Below are positions 16,696-25,146 of a stretch of DNA of 50,962 nt, in pieces; the stretch's first letter is position 1; the number at the start of each line of letters is the position of its first letter. Made by a program: the position numbers and the translations under genes. The DNA is taken from positions 1 through 50,962 of the IMG/VR virus record IMGVR_UViG_3300046512_000126; one strand, written 5' to 3'. Origin of the DNA: a virus. The notes under the pieces are model-generated. The model made no database searches. It worked only from the letters and a program-made list of their open reading frames with translations, and was not told the DNA's origin.

Positions 16696-17324
16696 GCGAT
16701 GACCTCCACCGACGCCGAACCGGTACTGACCATTGGCGCGCCCTGAGTAGCGATAGGATCGTTCTGCGCCAGTTGATCGGCGGAGGTGACGCCCTGGCCA
16801 ACCTGAGAACTAACGCGCCGGATCTCTTGCAGTTCGGCAATAAAGATCAGCCCGTCCTCATCCTCTGGCCGGGTGCGCTGGTCAAGGCGGATGATGACCA
16901 TCTCGGGCATCGTCTCGTACTCAGTCACCAGCTCGATGGGCGCCCGCGACTTGAGCAGAGCGGACAGCGCGCGCCAGGTGGTGGCTGCGCGGGTTTCATC
17001 GCTCCCGGCGAGCAGGTAGGCCGACACTGCGCTGATTGCCGCGCCGCCGATCCCGCCGACCACCGAGGCAACTGCACCCGCGCCCATCATCCCGATGTCG
17101 TCCAGGCCAATACCCAGCGGGGTGTTGGACACGGCGCCGGTCAGTAGGTAGCGATCAGGAAGCAGAATCGCGTGATCGTTGACGTTCGCCCCGAACTCGA
17201 CTGGGAACTGTGTCAGCTGAATCGCCTTGCTGGTCACGCCTTCCAGTTTGGCGTCGAACTCGATCAGGCCCAGCGCAGGAAGCGTTTTCGAAAAGATGCT
17301 CATGACGCCGCTCATGATGCTCAT
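16692..17324 (-). CDS. Dit-like baseplate protein
   Basis: This 210-residue protein follows the tape measure gene with a four-base overlap. The first third (LIEFDAKLEGVTSKAIQLTQFPVEFGANVNDHAILLPDRYLL) resembles the N-terminal domain of baseplate Dit-type proteins. A Gly/Ala-rich hydrophobic linker (MMGAGAVASVVGGIGGAAIS) separates it from a second beta-rich part with IELVTEYETMPEMVIIRL. It should join tube and baseplate. Confidence 0.75.
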   Translation of the reverse strand: MSIMSGVMSIFSKTLPALGLIEFDAKLEGVTSKAIQLTQFPVEFGANVNDHAILLPDRYLLTGAVSNTPLGIGLDDIGMMGAGAVASVVGGIGGAAISAVSAYLLAGSDETRAATTWRALSALLKSRAPIELVTEYETMPEMVIIRLDQRTRPEDEDGLIFIAELQEIRRVSSQVGQGVTSADQLAQNDPIATQGAPMVSTGSASVEVIA

Positions 17325-19120
17325 CGTTCGGGGCTCCTGAAGTCTTCCATCGTCGACTCAGTCAGGCCGCTCAACTGCTCGTTGTAGAGCTGTTTCACTT
17401 TTTCCGTGTCGGCGCCATGGATATGGAATTGGCGGTTGTCGTTGTAGGAAGGGCTCGCAGGCGCTGGAGATGCAGAAGACTCCGACGGCGATGCCCCGGC
17501 AGGGGCAGGTTGAACCACGCTGCCCACGCCGTAGTCGCCATGGGGCTTGCGGTAGGAATCGAGCCAGGTCTTCGTCTTGTCCGCAAAGCTCTCCTCAGGC
17601 TGGGTAGGTCGCCCATAGCCAGCGCGCAGTCGCGTCAGCTCCTCATCAGTCACTTCCGGCGCCGCGGAACGAGCAGTGCCCGAACCGGCGTAGGACTGGG
17701 CGAGTTCACCACGGCGCTGGGCCTCCCCAACACGGTCGGCTGGCCTTTCGTACTCAGACGAGACGATCCCTGCCGCCTCCTGCGCGGTGGATGCCATGCG
17801 CAGCTTGTCGCCAGCAGCCTTTTCACGGCCCCTGGTCAGTTCGTGGTTGATGAATTCCAGCTGCTCAGCAGCGGAGGCCTTGCGGATGTCCTTGCCCGAG
17901 AACTTCGCGAAGTTGTCCTGGCGGTCCTTGTGCCACTGCGCCAAGCCGTAAGCCTGGCCGCCATCGCCTTCAGCATTGGCCCGGAATCCGCTTTCCTGCT
18001 CGATGTTGGCCGCGATGCCCATGGCCTGCTCTTCGGTCCAGCCTTTCTGCCGGAAGAAGTCGATGGTTGCGCCCGCGGCATCTGCGCCGCCCTTTTTCAG
18101 GCGGTTGCTGAGCAGCTCCCCGTCCTCACCTTCATTGAGCTTGCCGGAATAGAGCAGCGCCGCCGCGCTCCCGCCTGCAACTGCAAGCATGGACGCGCCG
18201 CCGGCAGCCCCGGCAGCTGCTGCGCCAGATCCTGCAGCAGCGCCTGCGCCGGCCGCGCCCAGGCCAACAAGCGCCCGAAGCGCAGCCAGACCTTTCAGCG
18301 CACTGGCGCCACCCATGAGGGCGACCGCTACCGAGACGAGCTCGATGTTTTTCGCCAGACCGCCGAAGAACTCCTGCAGGCCTGAATCGACCAGCTCCTT
18401 GTTGTCTCGGTAGAAGGCGACGAAGTCTTCGGCCATTTCGGCGAAGGCCGGGGCCAATTCACCCGCGATGGTGTTGCCGATATCGGTGAACACCTGATCA
18501 AGTTCGCTGGAAGCCTTGGTCAGCCGGGCCGAGTCGTCTATTTGCTTCTGCGTCATCACGGCCAGCTTGCCGCGCACGTCCAGTTGCCGTTCGACTTCGG
18601 CGCGCCCGCGCATCAGCAGGCGAACAGTGGAGTCGTCAAACCCCAGCGCATTACCCGCCAGACGCTGATTGAGCGGCGTCATGTGCTCAAACTCGCCCGC
18701 GATGTTGGCCAGGGCCTCAGCAGTGTCCTGAGCCTTGATGATGACGTCGGGATTCAGGCCGAGCTTTGCCACATCACCGAACCAGCCGGTATTGCCCGTG
18801 ATGGGGGATGCCATCAGGTCCTGAATCTTTTTCATGGCCGAGAAGGCGTCAGCAGCGTTCCCGCCCTGTGCCGCCAAGGCTTGACCGAGAGCTTGCACGT
18901 TCTGCGTGCTCAGCCCGGTCAGCTTGTTGAAGTTGTTCAGCTCGGTGCCAGCGTTCTTGAAATCCCCAACCACCTTATCGATGGCCAGCTTGCTCGCCAG
19001 CACGGCGCCGAATTGCAACGCGGACCTGGTCAGGCCGCTGAACGCCGCGTCAGCCTTCTGAAACGACTTCTCATCGACCTTGATGCCGAGAGCAATAAGA
19101 AACGATTCCAGCACCTTCAC
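17321..19120 (-). CDS. Tape measure protein with tail lysozyme domain
   Basis: This 599-residue protein sets tail length. It has a helical N-terminal half, a hydrophobic Ala/Gly-rich stretch (about residues 255-320), and a phage tail lysozyme domain at about 350-440 (GWTEEQAMGIAANIEQESG, then AYGLAQWHKDRQ, with Glu in QESG as the likely catalytic residue). The C-terminus is Pro/Ser-rich. The start is a GTG preceded by GGAG. The lysozyme part would open peptidoglycan during DNA entry. Confidence 0.9.
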   Translation of the reverse strand: MKVLESFLIALGIKVDEKSFQKADAAFSGLTRSALQFGAVLASKLAIDKVVGDFKNAGTELNNFNKLTGLSTQNVQALGQALAAQGGNAADAFSAMKKIQDLMASPITGNTGWFGDVAKLGLNPDVIIKAQDTAEALANIAGEFEHMTPLNQRLAGNALGFDDSTVRLLMRGRAEVERQLDVRGKLAVMTQKQIDDSARLTKASSELDQVFTDIGNTIAGELAPAFAEMAEDFVAFYRDNKELVDSGLQEFFGGLAKNIELVSVAVALMGGASALKGLAALRALVGLGAAGAGAAAGSGAAAAGAAGGASMLAVAGGSAAALLYSGKLNEGEDGELLSNRLKKGGADAAGATIDFFRQKGWTEEQAMGIAANIEQESGFRANAEGDGGQAYGLAQWHKDRQDNFAKFSGKDIRKASAAEQLEFINHELTRGREKAAGDKLRMASTAQEAAGIVSSEYERPADRVGEAQRRGELAQSYAGSGTARSAAPEVTDEELTRLRAGYGRPTQPEESFADKTKTWLDSYRKPHGDYGVGSVVQPAPAGASPSESSASPAPASPSYNDNRQFHIHGADTEKVKQLYNEQLSGLTESTMEDFRSPER

Positions 19121-19135
19121 GGGCAGATCTCCTGG

Positions 19136-19281
19136 CTATTTTGGTCGATTGGCTTCAGCCAGGTGGCGGGCGTACAGCATTTCATCCATGGCGAGATTTG
19201 CGCGACGCACCCACCCGAGAGAGTAGGTGCCGTCCTGCAAGTCCCTGTAGGTGCACAGCGGCGGGCAGAGTCCGGGAATCC
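19136..19281 (-). other. -1 frame extension of the tail assembly chaperone (DUF6889-like)
   Basis: Past the chaperone stop, the -1 frame stays open to a TAG at 19136-19138. It encodes AIDWELWRPCIGIPGL, then TYRDLQDGTYSL and LAMDEMLYARHLAEANRPK. The DWELWRP start and the 'Y-x-x-L-x-DGT-x-x-L' pattern match the DUF6889 extension of tail chaperones, made by programmed -1 frameshifting. The frame has no start codon of its own and is open well into the chaperone gene. I could not identify a canonical slippery heptamer. Confidence 0.72.
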
Positions 19282-19767
19282 CTATGCAGGGGCGCCAGAG
19301 CTCCCAGTCGATGGCTGGATTGAGGCGCTCTCCTGACTCTGATCCACCGCCTCGGTTGAATCGGTAGATTTCTGGAAGAGGGTCAGGAGTCCGGTAAAAT
19401 CCTCGAACGCATTCCCCAGAGCCAGAACGACCAGGGTGAAGTAGGTCTTCAGTCGGCCTGAGAAGTCATTCAGCGTCAGCGGCACGGTCTCTCCTTCCTT
19501 GAAGAGCTTGCCCAGCATGCTGTCGCAGATGAAGTTGAAGTCATCCTCCGGGACGCGCGCGAGCATGGTGCCCACGATGCCGCCGGCGACGGCGATCGAG
19601 GAGGACCCGCCAACCTCGGCCAATGCCAGGCCGCGAATCATCGGCTCGACGCCGTACTTGCCCAGGCGGAACAGCACTGCACGCTGCTTTTCGGCGCTGG
19701 GCATGGCGAACCGGTAAGTCACGCCTTCGAACTCGATGGTTCGAATCATGGACTCGGCGGCATTCAT
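19282..19767 (-). CDS. Tail assembly chaperone (zero-frame product)
   Basis: This 161-residue protein lies between the tube and tape measure genes, the standard position of tail assembly chaperones. It begins with a beta segment (IRTIEFEGVTYRFAMPSAEKQ) followed by helices (FNFICDSMLGKLF and LKTYFTLVVLALGNAFEDF). A second, longer product by -1 frameshift is expected, as in lambda gpG/gpGT. The Ser/Gln-rich zero-frame tail is typical of the short product. The start overlaps the tube stop by four bases. Confidence 0.85.
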   Translation of the reverse strand: MNAAESMIRTIEFEGVTYRFAMPSAEKQRAVLFRLGKYGVEPMIRGLALAEVGGSSSIAVAGGIVGTMLARVPEDDFNFICDSMLGKLFKEGETVPLTLNDFSGRLKTYFTLVVLALGNAFEDFTGLLTLFQKSTDSTEAVDQSQESASIQPSTGSSGAPA

Positions 19768-20168
19768 ACGATCACACCTTTGTTGAATTCCATGACGAAG
19801 GTGGCGTCGTTCATGCCTGGGCCGCCGCGAGCCATCGACTTGCCGCGCGTGACAACGCCCTCTGAAAATACGCCGCCTTCAAGGCCGGCAATAGATGCGT
19901 AAGATCCCGACACCTCGGCCTTCGCCGTCACCTGAGCTTGCATCGCTAAAGCTTGAGGACTGCCCGGCATGAAGTTGACAGTCAATCTAAGTCCTGGGTT
20001 TTTGCGGTGGAAGCGCACTGCGTTTCCGCCCAGTCCGCGGGAAAGGATCGCATTGTCATCGATCCATTCAAGGGTAAATGGCGGGTCAGTGCGGCCCCAG
20101 TCGTCCAGCACGCCGACACCAGTGATGACCACAATCGTGTTTTCTACTGAGAGATCGCTCAAGGCCAT
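19764..20168 (-). CDS. Tail tube protein (DUF3277-like)
   Basis: This 134-residue protein follows the sheath gene. It reads like DUF3277 tube-type proteins: SVENTIVVITGVGVLDDWG, then FHRKNPGLRLTVNFMPGSPQ and GPGMNDATFVMEFNKG. The beta-rich pattern and order (sheath, tube, chaperone, tape measure) fit the inner tube of a contractile tail. Confidence 0.83.
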   Translation of the reverse strand: MALSDLSVENTIVVITGVGVLDDWGRTDPPFTLEWIDDNAILSRGLGGNAVRFHRKNPGLRLTVNFMPGSPQALAMQAQVTAKAEVSGSYASIAGLEGGVFSEGVVTRGKSMARGGPGMNDATFVMEFNKGVIV

Positions 20169-20181
20169 GCTCTATTGCTCC

Positions 20182-21312
20182 TTAATCAACTTGAACCGTG
20201 ACATCGACGGTATGGATGGCACCGGCCCGGAACAGGCGCATGGTGATCGGGGCGGCGGCTCGCTCGGCTCGCTCGGCATCGGTGATGTCGAGGATGTCGT
20301 TCGCCACCGTCAGGATCTCGTAGCCACGGCTCAGCACCTCTTCGCCAGTCTCGTCGCTGGTGTAGGTGCGCGCGCCGAGGTAGCCGTTGTCGATGAACTT
20401 CTCGCCGATTTGGGCGGCGGCATCGATCAGGATCTGCTGGCCCTCTGGGGTCTGCTTGGCCTTGGTCGGGATCTTGGCCAGCGCGTTGTACAGGCCGACG
20501 GTGAGGAAGTTGACGAAGGCGTCCAGGTTGAAGACGTCGTCGATGTATTCGCCGAAGGTCGAGGTCGTTTTCGAGTTGATGATGCGGCCGTTGTCGACCT
20601 CGCCACCGGTTTCCACCTTGGTGTAGAACACGGCGCCTTTCTGCTTCATGGCCGCATAGGCGGTTTTGGTCAGGTCCTCGGCGTCGATACCGGGCAACTT
20701 CTTGAACTCGCCGGTGATCGTGGTGTTCGCTGCGTTGAAGTTCACGCGGCTGAAAACTGCTGCTGCCTCGAATCCAGCGTACGGGGCCGTGGCGTGACTC
20801 AGCAGGAACAGGCGTCGGGAGCCTTGGGTTACCGCCTTGCTGACGATGTCGGTAGACAGGGACGGATCACGCACCGAAGCCTGGCTGGTGGTGTAGGCGT
20901 AGAACTTGCCTGCGGCATCGCCAGCGCTTGCCAGAGACAGCACATCGGCGTCATTCGCGCGGATCGCTGTCTCGAACTCAAACCAGTAGAACCAGATGCC
21001 CTTGTTGATGGCGTCGTTCATCGATTCAACAGGGGTGTCGTCCTCAATGCGCAGATAAATGCGCAACGACTTTGGCTTCGGAATGGCCGAGAACCAGGCC
21101 AGCGCCGCCTTGTAGGGGTCGGACGCGATGTCGAAGTGAGCCGCCACTGCGGACGGGCTGCCGTAGTCGCGGTAGCTGCCCTCCAGAAACGTCGCATCGC
21201 TGGACGAGTCGAAATCAGCGAACACCATGCCAGCGCCGAAGTTGGCTGTGCTGAGCCCGGCTGAACTGATCAGCGTGTTGATGTTGATGATGTCTTCAGC
21301 CGGATAAGCCAT
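20182..21312 (-). CDS. Tail sheath protein (DUF3383-like)
   Basis: This 376-residue protein matches the DUF3383 contractile sheath family. It contains DIASDPYKAALAWFSAIPKPKSL and TSTFGEYIDDVFNLDAFVNF, plus a C-terminal EVLSRGYEILTVANDI segment. It is the clearest evidence that the phage is a myovirus. It starts with MAYPAEDI at an ATG overlapping the tail-terminator gene. Confidence 0.88.
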   Translation of the reverse strand: MAYPAEDIININTLISSAGLSTANFGAGMVFADFDSSSDATFLEGSYRDYGSPSAVAAHFDIASDPYKAALAWFSAIPKPKSLRIYLRIEDDTPVESMNDAINKGIWFYWFEFETAIRANDADVLSLASAGDAAGKFYAYTTSQASVRDPSLSTDIVSKAVTQGSRRLFLLSHATAPYAGFEAAAVFSRVNFNAANTTITGEFKKLPGIDAEDLTKTAYAAMKQKGAVFYTKVETGGEVDNGRIINSKTTSTFGEYIDDVFNLDAFVNFLTVGLYNALAKIPTKAKQTPEGQQILIDAAAQIGEKFIDNGYLGARTYTSDETGEEVLSRGYEILTVANDILDITDAERAERAAAPITMRLFRAGAIHTVDVTVQVD

Positions 21313-21853
21313 TTACTTCCCCTTGCGCGATCGCGCCAGATGGTTCGGTTTGCACGTTGAAACCGACGCGATAGATCCGCTGCACGCGGTCTTCTGCGAT
21401 GGATTCGCCGTAGAGGTAGAGGGTGAGCTGGGCTCGTTCTTCCATGGCGGCCTGATACAGGCCGGTCAGGTTGTTCACCGCAGACACGCGCGACCATCCG
21501 AGCTTGTCGCGGCGCATGATGTTTTTGATCGGTTCGCGCTTGTTTGCCTCGCTGATCGACGCGGCATAGGCCATGGCGCCGACGCGGTAGAAGTTCAGGC
21601 TGAAGCCCAGGGTGAAACTGGTTGTAACCCTGACGATGACGTCCTCGTACTGCGGGTCGTCGAGCGCGGGCACGTTGCGCTGAGTGACGTTGGCCTGGCC
21701 GAACTGAGCAGGGTCCTGGAGTCGAACCGCACAATACGGCCCTGCCGGAGAGGGGCCGCCCGGATCGCCGATGATGACGTGATCAGCCGGCAGGCCAGTG
21801 GCGGCGACGACAATCCGGCAGACCGTCTTGCACAGCGCTTTGGTATCAAGCAT
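21296..21853 (-). CDS. Tail/neck terminator protein (LIC_12616-like)
   Basis: This 185-residue protein lies immediately before the sheath gene. It contains ALCKTVCRIVVAATGLPADHVI, then a beta-rich middle and EERAQLTLYLYGESI. This fits the neck or tail terminator family often annotated LIC_12616. The ATG at 21853 (MLDTKALC) lies inside the end of the preceding gene. The longer frame upstream lacks support. Confidence 0.68.
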   Translation of the reverse strand: MLDTKALCKTVCRIVVAATGLPADHVIIGDPGGPSPAGPYCAVRLQDPAQFGQANVTQRNVPALDDPQYEDVIVRVTTSFTLGFSLNFYRVGAMAYAASISEANKREPIKNIMRRDKLGWSRVSAVNNLTGLYQAAMEERAQLTLYLYGESIAEDRVQRIYRVGFNVQTEPSGAIAQGEVNGLSG

Positions 21854-22265
21854 TGGCCTGACCCTCCAGCTTTGCGATCTCATCCGGGTCCAGCTTGGCG
21901 ATCACCGCGCGGCAGAAGTTGTGCCACGGGCGGTAATCGGTCGCGATTGATTTCCACCAGGTGGCTGGCTTGTCCGGCGTCTCGGCGAATACAAGGATGT
22001 CGGCCAGCTTGCCCGCCGTTGAGGGCTCTATGCCTTTGCCGTCGTTGCGGTGAATGACGCGAAAGTCATTGATCCGCTCGGCGCCGATCTGGAGGAATTC
22101 GATCTCCTTGTCGCTGACCGGCTGCACGTTCGCGTCGAATGTGTCGAAGTAGACCAGGGTCAGCTTCTGCTCGAAGTCAACCACCGCGCTGGCGTAGCGG
22201 TTGAGCTGCACGCCGCGATGACTGATGAAGGGGCCGCTGACGTGGCCGCGCATGTTCAGGCCCAT
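21846..22265 (-). CDS. Head-tail region protein, unknown
   Basis: This 139-residue protein is placed between the gp10-like and terminator genes. It begins MGLNMRGHVSGPFISHRGVQ and is beta-rich to about residue 70, with helices at the C-terminus (WHNFCRAVIAKLDPDEIAKL). The start is the ATG just after an overlapping GTG. The order suggests a connector or neck protein, but no family is recognised. Confidence 0.72.
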   Translation of the reverse strand: MGLNMRGHVSGPFISHRGVQLNRYASAVVDFEQKLTLVYFDTFDANVQPVSDKEIEFLQIGAERINDFRVIHRNDGKGIEPSTAGKLADILVFAETPDKPATWWKSIATDYRPWHNFCRAVIAKLDPDEIAKLEGQANA

Positions 22266-22762
22266 CACAGTCCCTCTTCGATTGCTTCGGTGCCGTCGTC
22301 GATGACGTAGCGGATGGACTGGCGGAACGCGCCGGTATCGATTAGCGGGTTGTCCGATCCCTTTTTGGCGATAGTTGATTCGGCATTCGGCGGATCGCGC
22401 AGGTCGGTGATCTCTTGCTTGATGTGCCCCTCAGCAAGCTGGCCCATCTGCTCGAGCAGGATGCGCATCGACATCTCGCCGGTGAGAACCTTGGGGATCA
22501 TCAGTTCGGCAAGACGCTGGTACTGCGGCGCACCTTTCTCGATCGCGGGCTGCAACACTGGGCGCGGCGGGATCTTTCCGTCTGCCGAGCCGAAGTTGTT
22601 CACGGCAGCGACCGTGGCCAGAGTCAGACCATCCTCGTAGACGCCAGCGCCCTTGGGGACGCCAGCCAGTACTCTGGTATCGCTCTTGAGCCTTTCGGCA
22701 AGCTGCTTCATGGCCTGCTGAACCTGCTGAGTGCCCAGCAGGCTGACTTCGGGCCTGATCAT
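22265..22762 (-). CDS. HK97 gp10-like neck/tail completion protein
   Basis: This 165-residue protein resembles the HK97 gp10-type group. It has an N-terminal helix (QVQQAMKQLAERLKSDTRV), VAAVNNFGSADGKIPPRPVL, and a final SDNPLIDTGAFRQSIRYVI. The 'N-x-G-....-P-x-R-P' and 'L-x-DTG-x-x-x-x-S' elements are characteristic of this tail-joining family. It overlaps both neighbours. Confidence 0.8.
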   Translation of the reverse strand: MIRPEVSLLGTQQVQQAMKQLAERLKSDTRVLAGVPKGAGVYEDGLTLATVAAVNNFGSADGKIPPRPVLQPAIEKGAPQYQRLAELMIPKVLTGEMSMRILLEQMGQLAEGHIKQEITDLRDPPNAESTIAKKGSDNPLIDTGAFRQSIRYVIDDGTEAIEEGL

Positions 22763-23202
22763 ACGCAGACGGCCCCCATCCCAGCCCTATCACGCAAGTG
22801 CAGGTACTCAAGACCGTACGGCGTTAGCGCCAGTGCTGCCTCCCACGCTGTCAGCGAAGCGTTCGCAGCCGGGACGGCGTACGACACCGATTCATCGCGC
22901 ACGCTCTTGCTGGCCACTGCGTAGGGTGTGGATGCACTGCCATCTGCCGATGTGGCCGAGGTAGTTGCGGCATTCCATGTCAGGTAGTGGGCCGCCAGAG
23001 CGAACCAGCCGCGCTGCAGGAAGGAGTACGGCTCGTACAGCCCCCAGCGGCAGGCGCCGAGCTCACCCTTGGTGATGTTCAGCGCCTTGGTGATGTTTGC
23101 ATCAGACCATTTGGCCGGATCAGCGAACTCTTCGTAGAACTCGCGGAAGTCCGCGACGATCTGCGGCGTCACTTCAACATTGATCTCTGCCACGTCGCGC
23201 AC
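22759..23202 (-). CDS. DUF4054-like head-tail connector
   Basis: This 147-residue protein resembles DUF4054 adaptor proteins. It has a helix-rich N-terminus (FREFYEEFADPAKWSDANI), a central YSFLQRGWFALAAHYLTW, and a terminal GLEYLHLRDRAGMG. It follows the capsid genes and would bind the portal. The start may instead be the GTG at 23193, which has AGAGG upstream at better spacing. Confidence 0.8.
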   Translation of the reverse strand: MRDVAEINVEVTPQIVADFREFYEEFADPAKWSDANITKALNITKGELGACRWGLYEPYSFLQRGWFALAAHYLTWNAATTSATSADGSASTPYAVASKSVRDESVSYAVPAANASLTAWEAALALTPYGLEYLHLRDRAGMGAVCV

Positions 23203-23214
23203 CTCTGAAATGAG

Positions 23215-23240
23215 AAAGCCCCGGGGTTAGCGGGGCTTTT
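23215..23240. terminator. Hairpin inside the late operon, between head and tail genes
   Basis: AAAGCCCCG pairs perfectly with CGGGGCTTT around a 7-base loop. It lies 18 bases before the coiled-coil gene's stop and upstream of the DUF4054 gene, in the middle of the leftward late operon. The T-run is short on the minus strand. It may attenuate tail gene transcription or be read through by an antiterminated polymerase. Confidence 0.6.
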
Positions 23241-23257
23241 GGTGTTGCTGGGTGGCC

Positions 23258-23638
23258 TTACTTCTTGGCCAGTGCAGCCTTCAGGTCCGTCTCCAGCTTG
23301 GTGGAGCGGGCCTGCTCTTCGGTCAGCTTGTCCTGCGCGGCCTTGAGCTGGTCGGGCAGATCCTTCAGGTCCGTCTCCAGCTTGGTGCGCTTGGCTGTCT
23401 CGTCGAACAGGTCCTGCTTGAGCTGGGCGTTCTCCGTGCGCAACTCGTCCAGCTGGGCATTGGTTTCCGGGGCCACATCCGGCTCACCAGGAACCAGCAG
23501 GCCGTGCTCAGCCCAGAGCGAGCCTTTGGCAAGCTCGTACTGGTCATCGGTGGTCTGCTCGCCCGGTTGAACCGAGCTGCCGTCCGACAGCACGACAGGG
23601 TTCGCGCTGATGTTGGTGTAAACCTTCTTCGAAGTCAT
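23258..23638 (-). CDS. Coiled-coil head-region protein
   Basis: This 126-residue protein has a small beta-rich N-terminus (KVYTNISANPVVLSDGSSVQPGE) and then a long heptad coiled coil from about residue 60 (LRTENAQLKQDLFDETAKR onward). A 13-residue motif (TKLETDLKDL / TKLETDLKAA) is repeated. It lies just after the major capsid gene. The role is unknown; a head-to-tail or decoration protein is possible. Confidence 0.75.
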   Translation of the reverse strand: MTSKKVYTNISANPVVLSDGSSVQPGEQTTDDQYELAKGSLWAEHGLLVPGEPDVAPETNAQLDELRTENAQLKQDLFDETAKRTKLETDLKDLPDQLKAAQDKLTEEQARSTKLETDLKAALAKK

Positions 23639-23647
23639 GTGACCCCC

Positions 23648-24625
23648 TTAGATGCCGTCGACGTAGGCGTGGGACATCGGAACGCGCAGCTCTGTACCAG
23701 CAGTGCGCACCACACCGGCAGCCTCGAAGCGCAGGCCGCCGTGAGACGGGATCGGCGCATTCAGGGTGTACGGCATCGGCAGGTGGAACTTCGCGAACTG
23801 GGCGTTTTTGGTGTATGCCATCATCCGGTCAGTACCGCCAACACCGGCGCCTGCCAGCTGAAGGATCGGCTCGAAGGTGATCTTCAGCACGTGTTCCAGG
23901 TAGCTGATCAACGTTTCCGAGGTGTTCGGGATTCGGAAAGTGGTCAGCTGGCCGTATTGCTTGAGCGGGAGAAGAATGTGCGTCGGACGGAAGATGCTGT
24001 TGGTCTGAACCGAGTACACCTGCAGGATCAGGTTGTTCAGCAGGGTCAGCATGTCGCTTGCGGCAGCATCAGGGGTTTCAGCCAGGATCTGCGCAAATGT
24101 TTTGTTCGCGCCGCCCAGCAGGGTGCCGGTAGCGAGTACAGGAACACCCGGATACTTGATCAGGCCGCCAGTTGCCAGTGAGGGCCAGCGTGCATCACCA
24201 ACCATCGCAACGCGGTCAAGCCATTGCTCGGTCAGGGTGCGGGTGGCAATCGGCTTCTCGGCCAGGTAGTTGATCGCACCGCCGAAGCCCTGCGCGTTCG
24301 CCATTTCCATGGCCTTGCCGACTTCGATCTGGGTGTAGGTGTAGCCCAGACCAGCCTGAACCACGTCTACGCCGCCGATCTTCGATGCGATCTCAGCCAG
24401 CGGGAAGTCGTGGGACAGGTCGCCGATTGGGGCAGGCTCACCCTTGTAGTCGAGGACCTTGAAGCCGATCGACTCAATGTAGTCCGGTGCGGAGGTGTCG
24501 ACATTCAGCACGCGGGGATATTTGATCTCCGCGTACGGCTGACGCAGCACCTCCTGCTCGATGTACGTCAGGTTGCCGATCAGAAAGCCCAGTTGCGCCT
24601 GGGCCTGTGCGTCCATTGTTCTCAT
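23648..24625 (-). CDS. Major capsid protein (DUF2184-like)
   Basis: This 325-residue protein fits the DUF2184 capsid family. It begins with IGNLTYIEQEVLRQPYAEIKYP, has GYTYTQIEVGKAMEMANAQG, LTEQWLDRVAMVGDA and PTHILLPLKQYGQL, and ends with GTELRVPMSHAYVDGI. The ATG is preceded by GGAGCG. Order (protease/scaffold, cement, capsid) supports the call. Confidence 0.87.
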   Translation of the reverse strand: MRTMDAQAQAQLGFLIGNLTYIEQEVLRQPYAEIKYPRVLNVDTSAPDYIESIGFKVLDYKGEPAPIGDLSHDFPLAEIASKIGGVDVVQAGLGYTYTQIEVGKAMEMANAQGFGGAINYLAEKPIATRTLTEQWLDRVAMVGDARWPSLATGGLIKYPGVPVLATGTLLGGANKTFAQILAETPDAAASDMLTLLNNLILQVYSVQTNSIFRPTHILLPLKQYGQLTTFRIPNTSETLISYLEHVLKITFEPILQLAGAGVGGTDRMMAYTKNAQFAKFHLPMPYTLNAPIPSHGGLRFEAAGVVRTAGTELRVPMSHAYVDGI

Positions 24626-24636
24626 GTGAGCGCTCC

Positions 24637-25146
24637 TTAGGCGGCAATGGTGGTTGCGTTGAGGGCTTTGACTTGCATCAAGGCCAGCTCACCGGCCGCA
24701 GCAGCGGTCAGGAAGGTGCAGCCTGGAAGCAGGTGGTTGCCGGCGGTTGCAGCGTTGGTCAGCTCACCGGTGGTCGGCAAGGCGTACACCTGCTGGCCGA
24801 TGGTGGCGCCGGCCAGGGTCTTGACCCAGACGCGGCCATGGCTGACGCGGCTGACTTCCTCACCGATGCGATAGCCACCAGTGACGTTGGCACTGCCTTG
24901 GCCCTGGCCGGTGATGTAGCTGGAGCTGACGCCGACGGTTTTACGGACCGAAATGCCCTTGAAGAAGGCAGCACCTGCGCCAGGCAGGGCATCGCGCTTA
25001 TCACCGGAGCCCTGAACTACCGCGCGTGCGAAGGGAATCGCGACGTCGGCAACGCCAGAGGTGACATCGGCCATCGACAGGTCATTGATCTGACCCTCGA
25101 AGGCCTTGCCAGCGTACTGGCCAAAGGTATCAATTGCGGTGGCCAT
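24637..25146 (-). CDS. Capsid cement/decoration protein (gp24-like)
   Basis: This 169-residue beta-rich protein resembles the family annotated 'structural cement protein Gp24'. It contains FGQYAGKAFEGQINDLSMAD, then GSANVTGGYRIGEEVSRVSHG and AGNHLLPGCTFLTAAAAGELA. It sits between the scaffold and capsid genes, and its start overlaps the DUF2213 stop by one base. It likely stabilises the expanded head. Confidence 0.8.
   Translation of the reverse strand: MATAIDTFGQYAGKAFEGQINDLSMADVTSGVADVAIPFARAVVQGSGDKRDALPGAGAAFFKGISVRKTVGVSSSYITGQGQGSANVTGGYRIGEEVSRVSHGRVWVKTLAGATIGQQVYALPTTGELTNAATAGNHLLPGCTFLTAAAAGELALMQVKALNATTIAA

Noticed and set aside
17417-18385. Plus-strand ORF of 322 codons across the tape measure gene
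   Set aside because: Arg/Ala/Leu-rich shadow opposite a clear tape measure protein.
19969-21264. Long plus-strand ORF (431 codons) across the sheath gene
   Set aside because: It is antisense to a well-recognised sheath gene, is Gly/Val/Asp-biased as expected of a shadow in GC-rich DNA, and has no ribosome site or family match.
23252-24181. Plus-strand ORF of 309 codons across the capsid gene
   Set aside because: Antisense to the major capsid and coiled-coil genes; no protein-like pattern.
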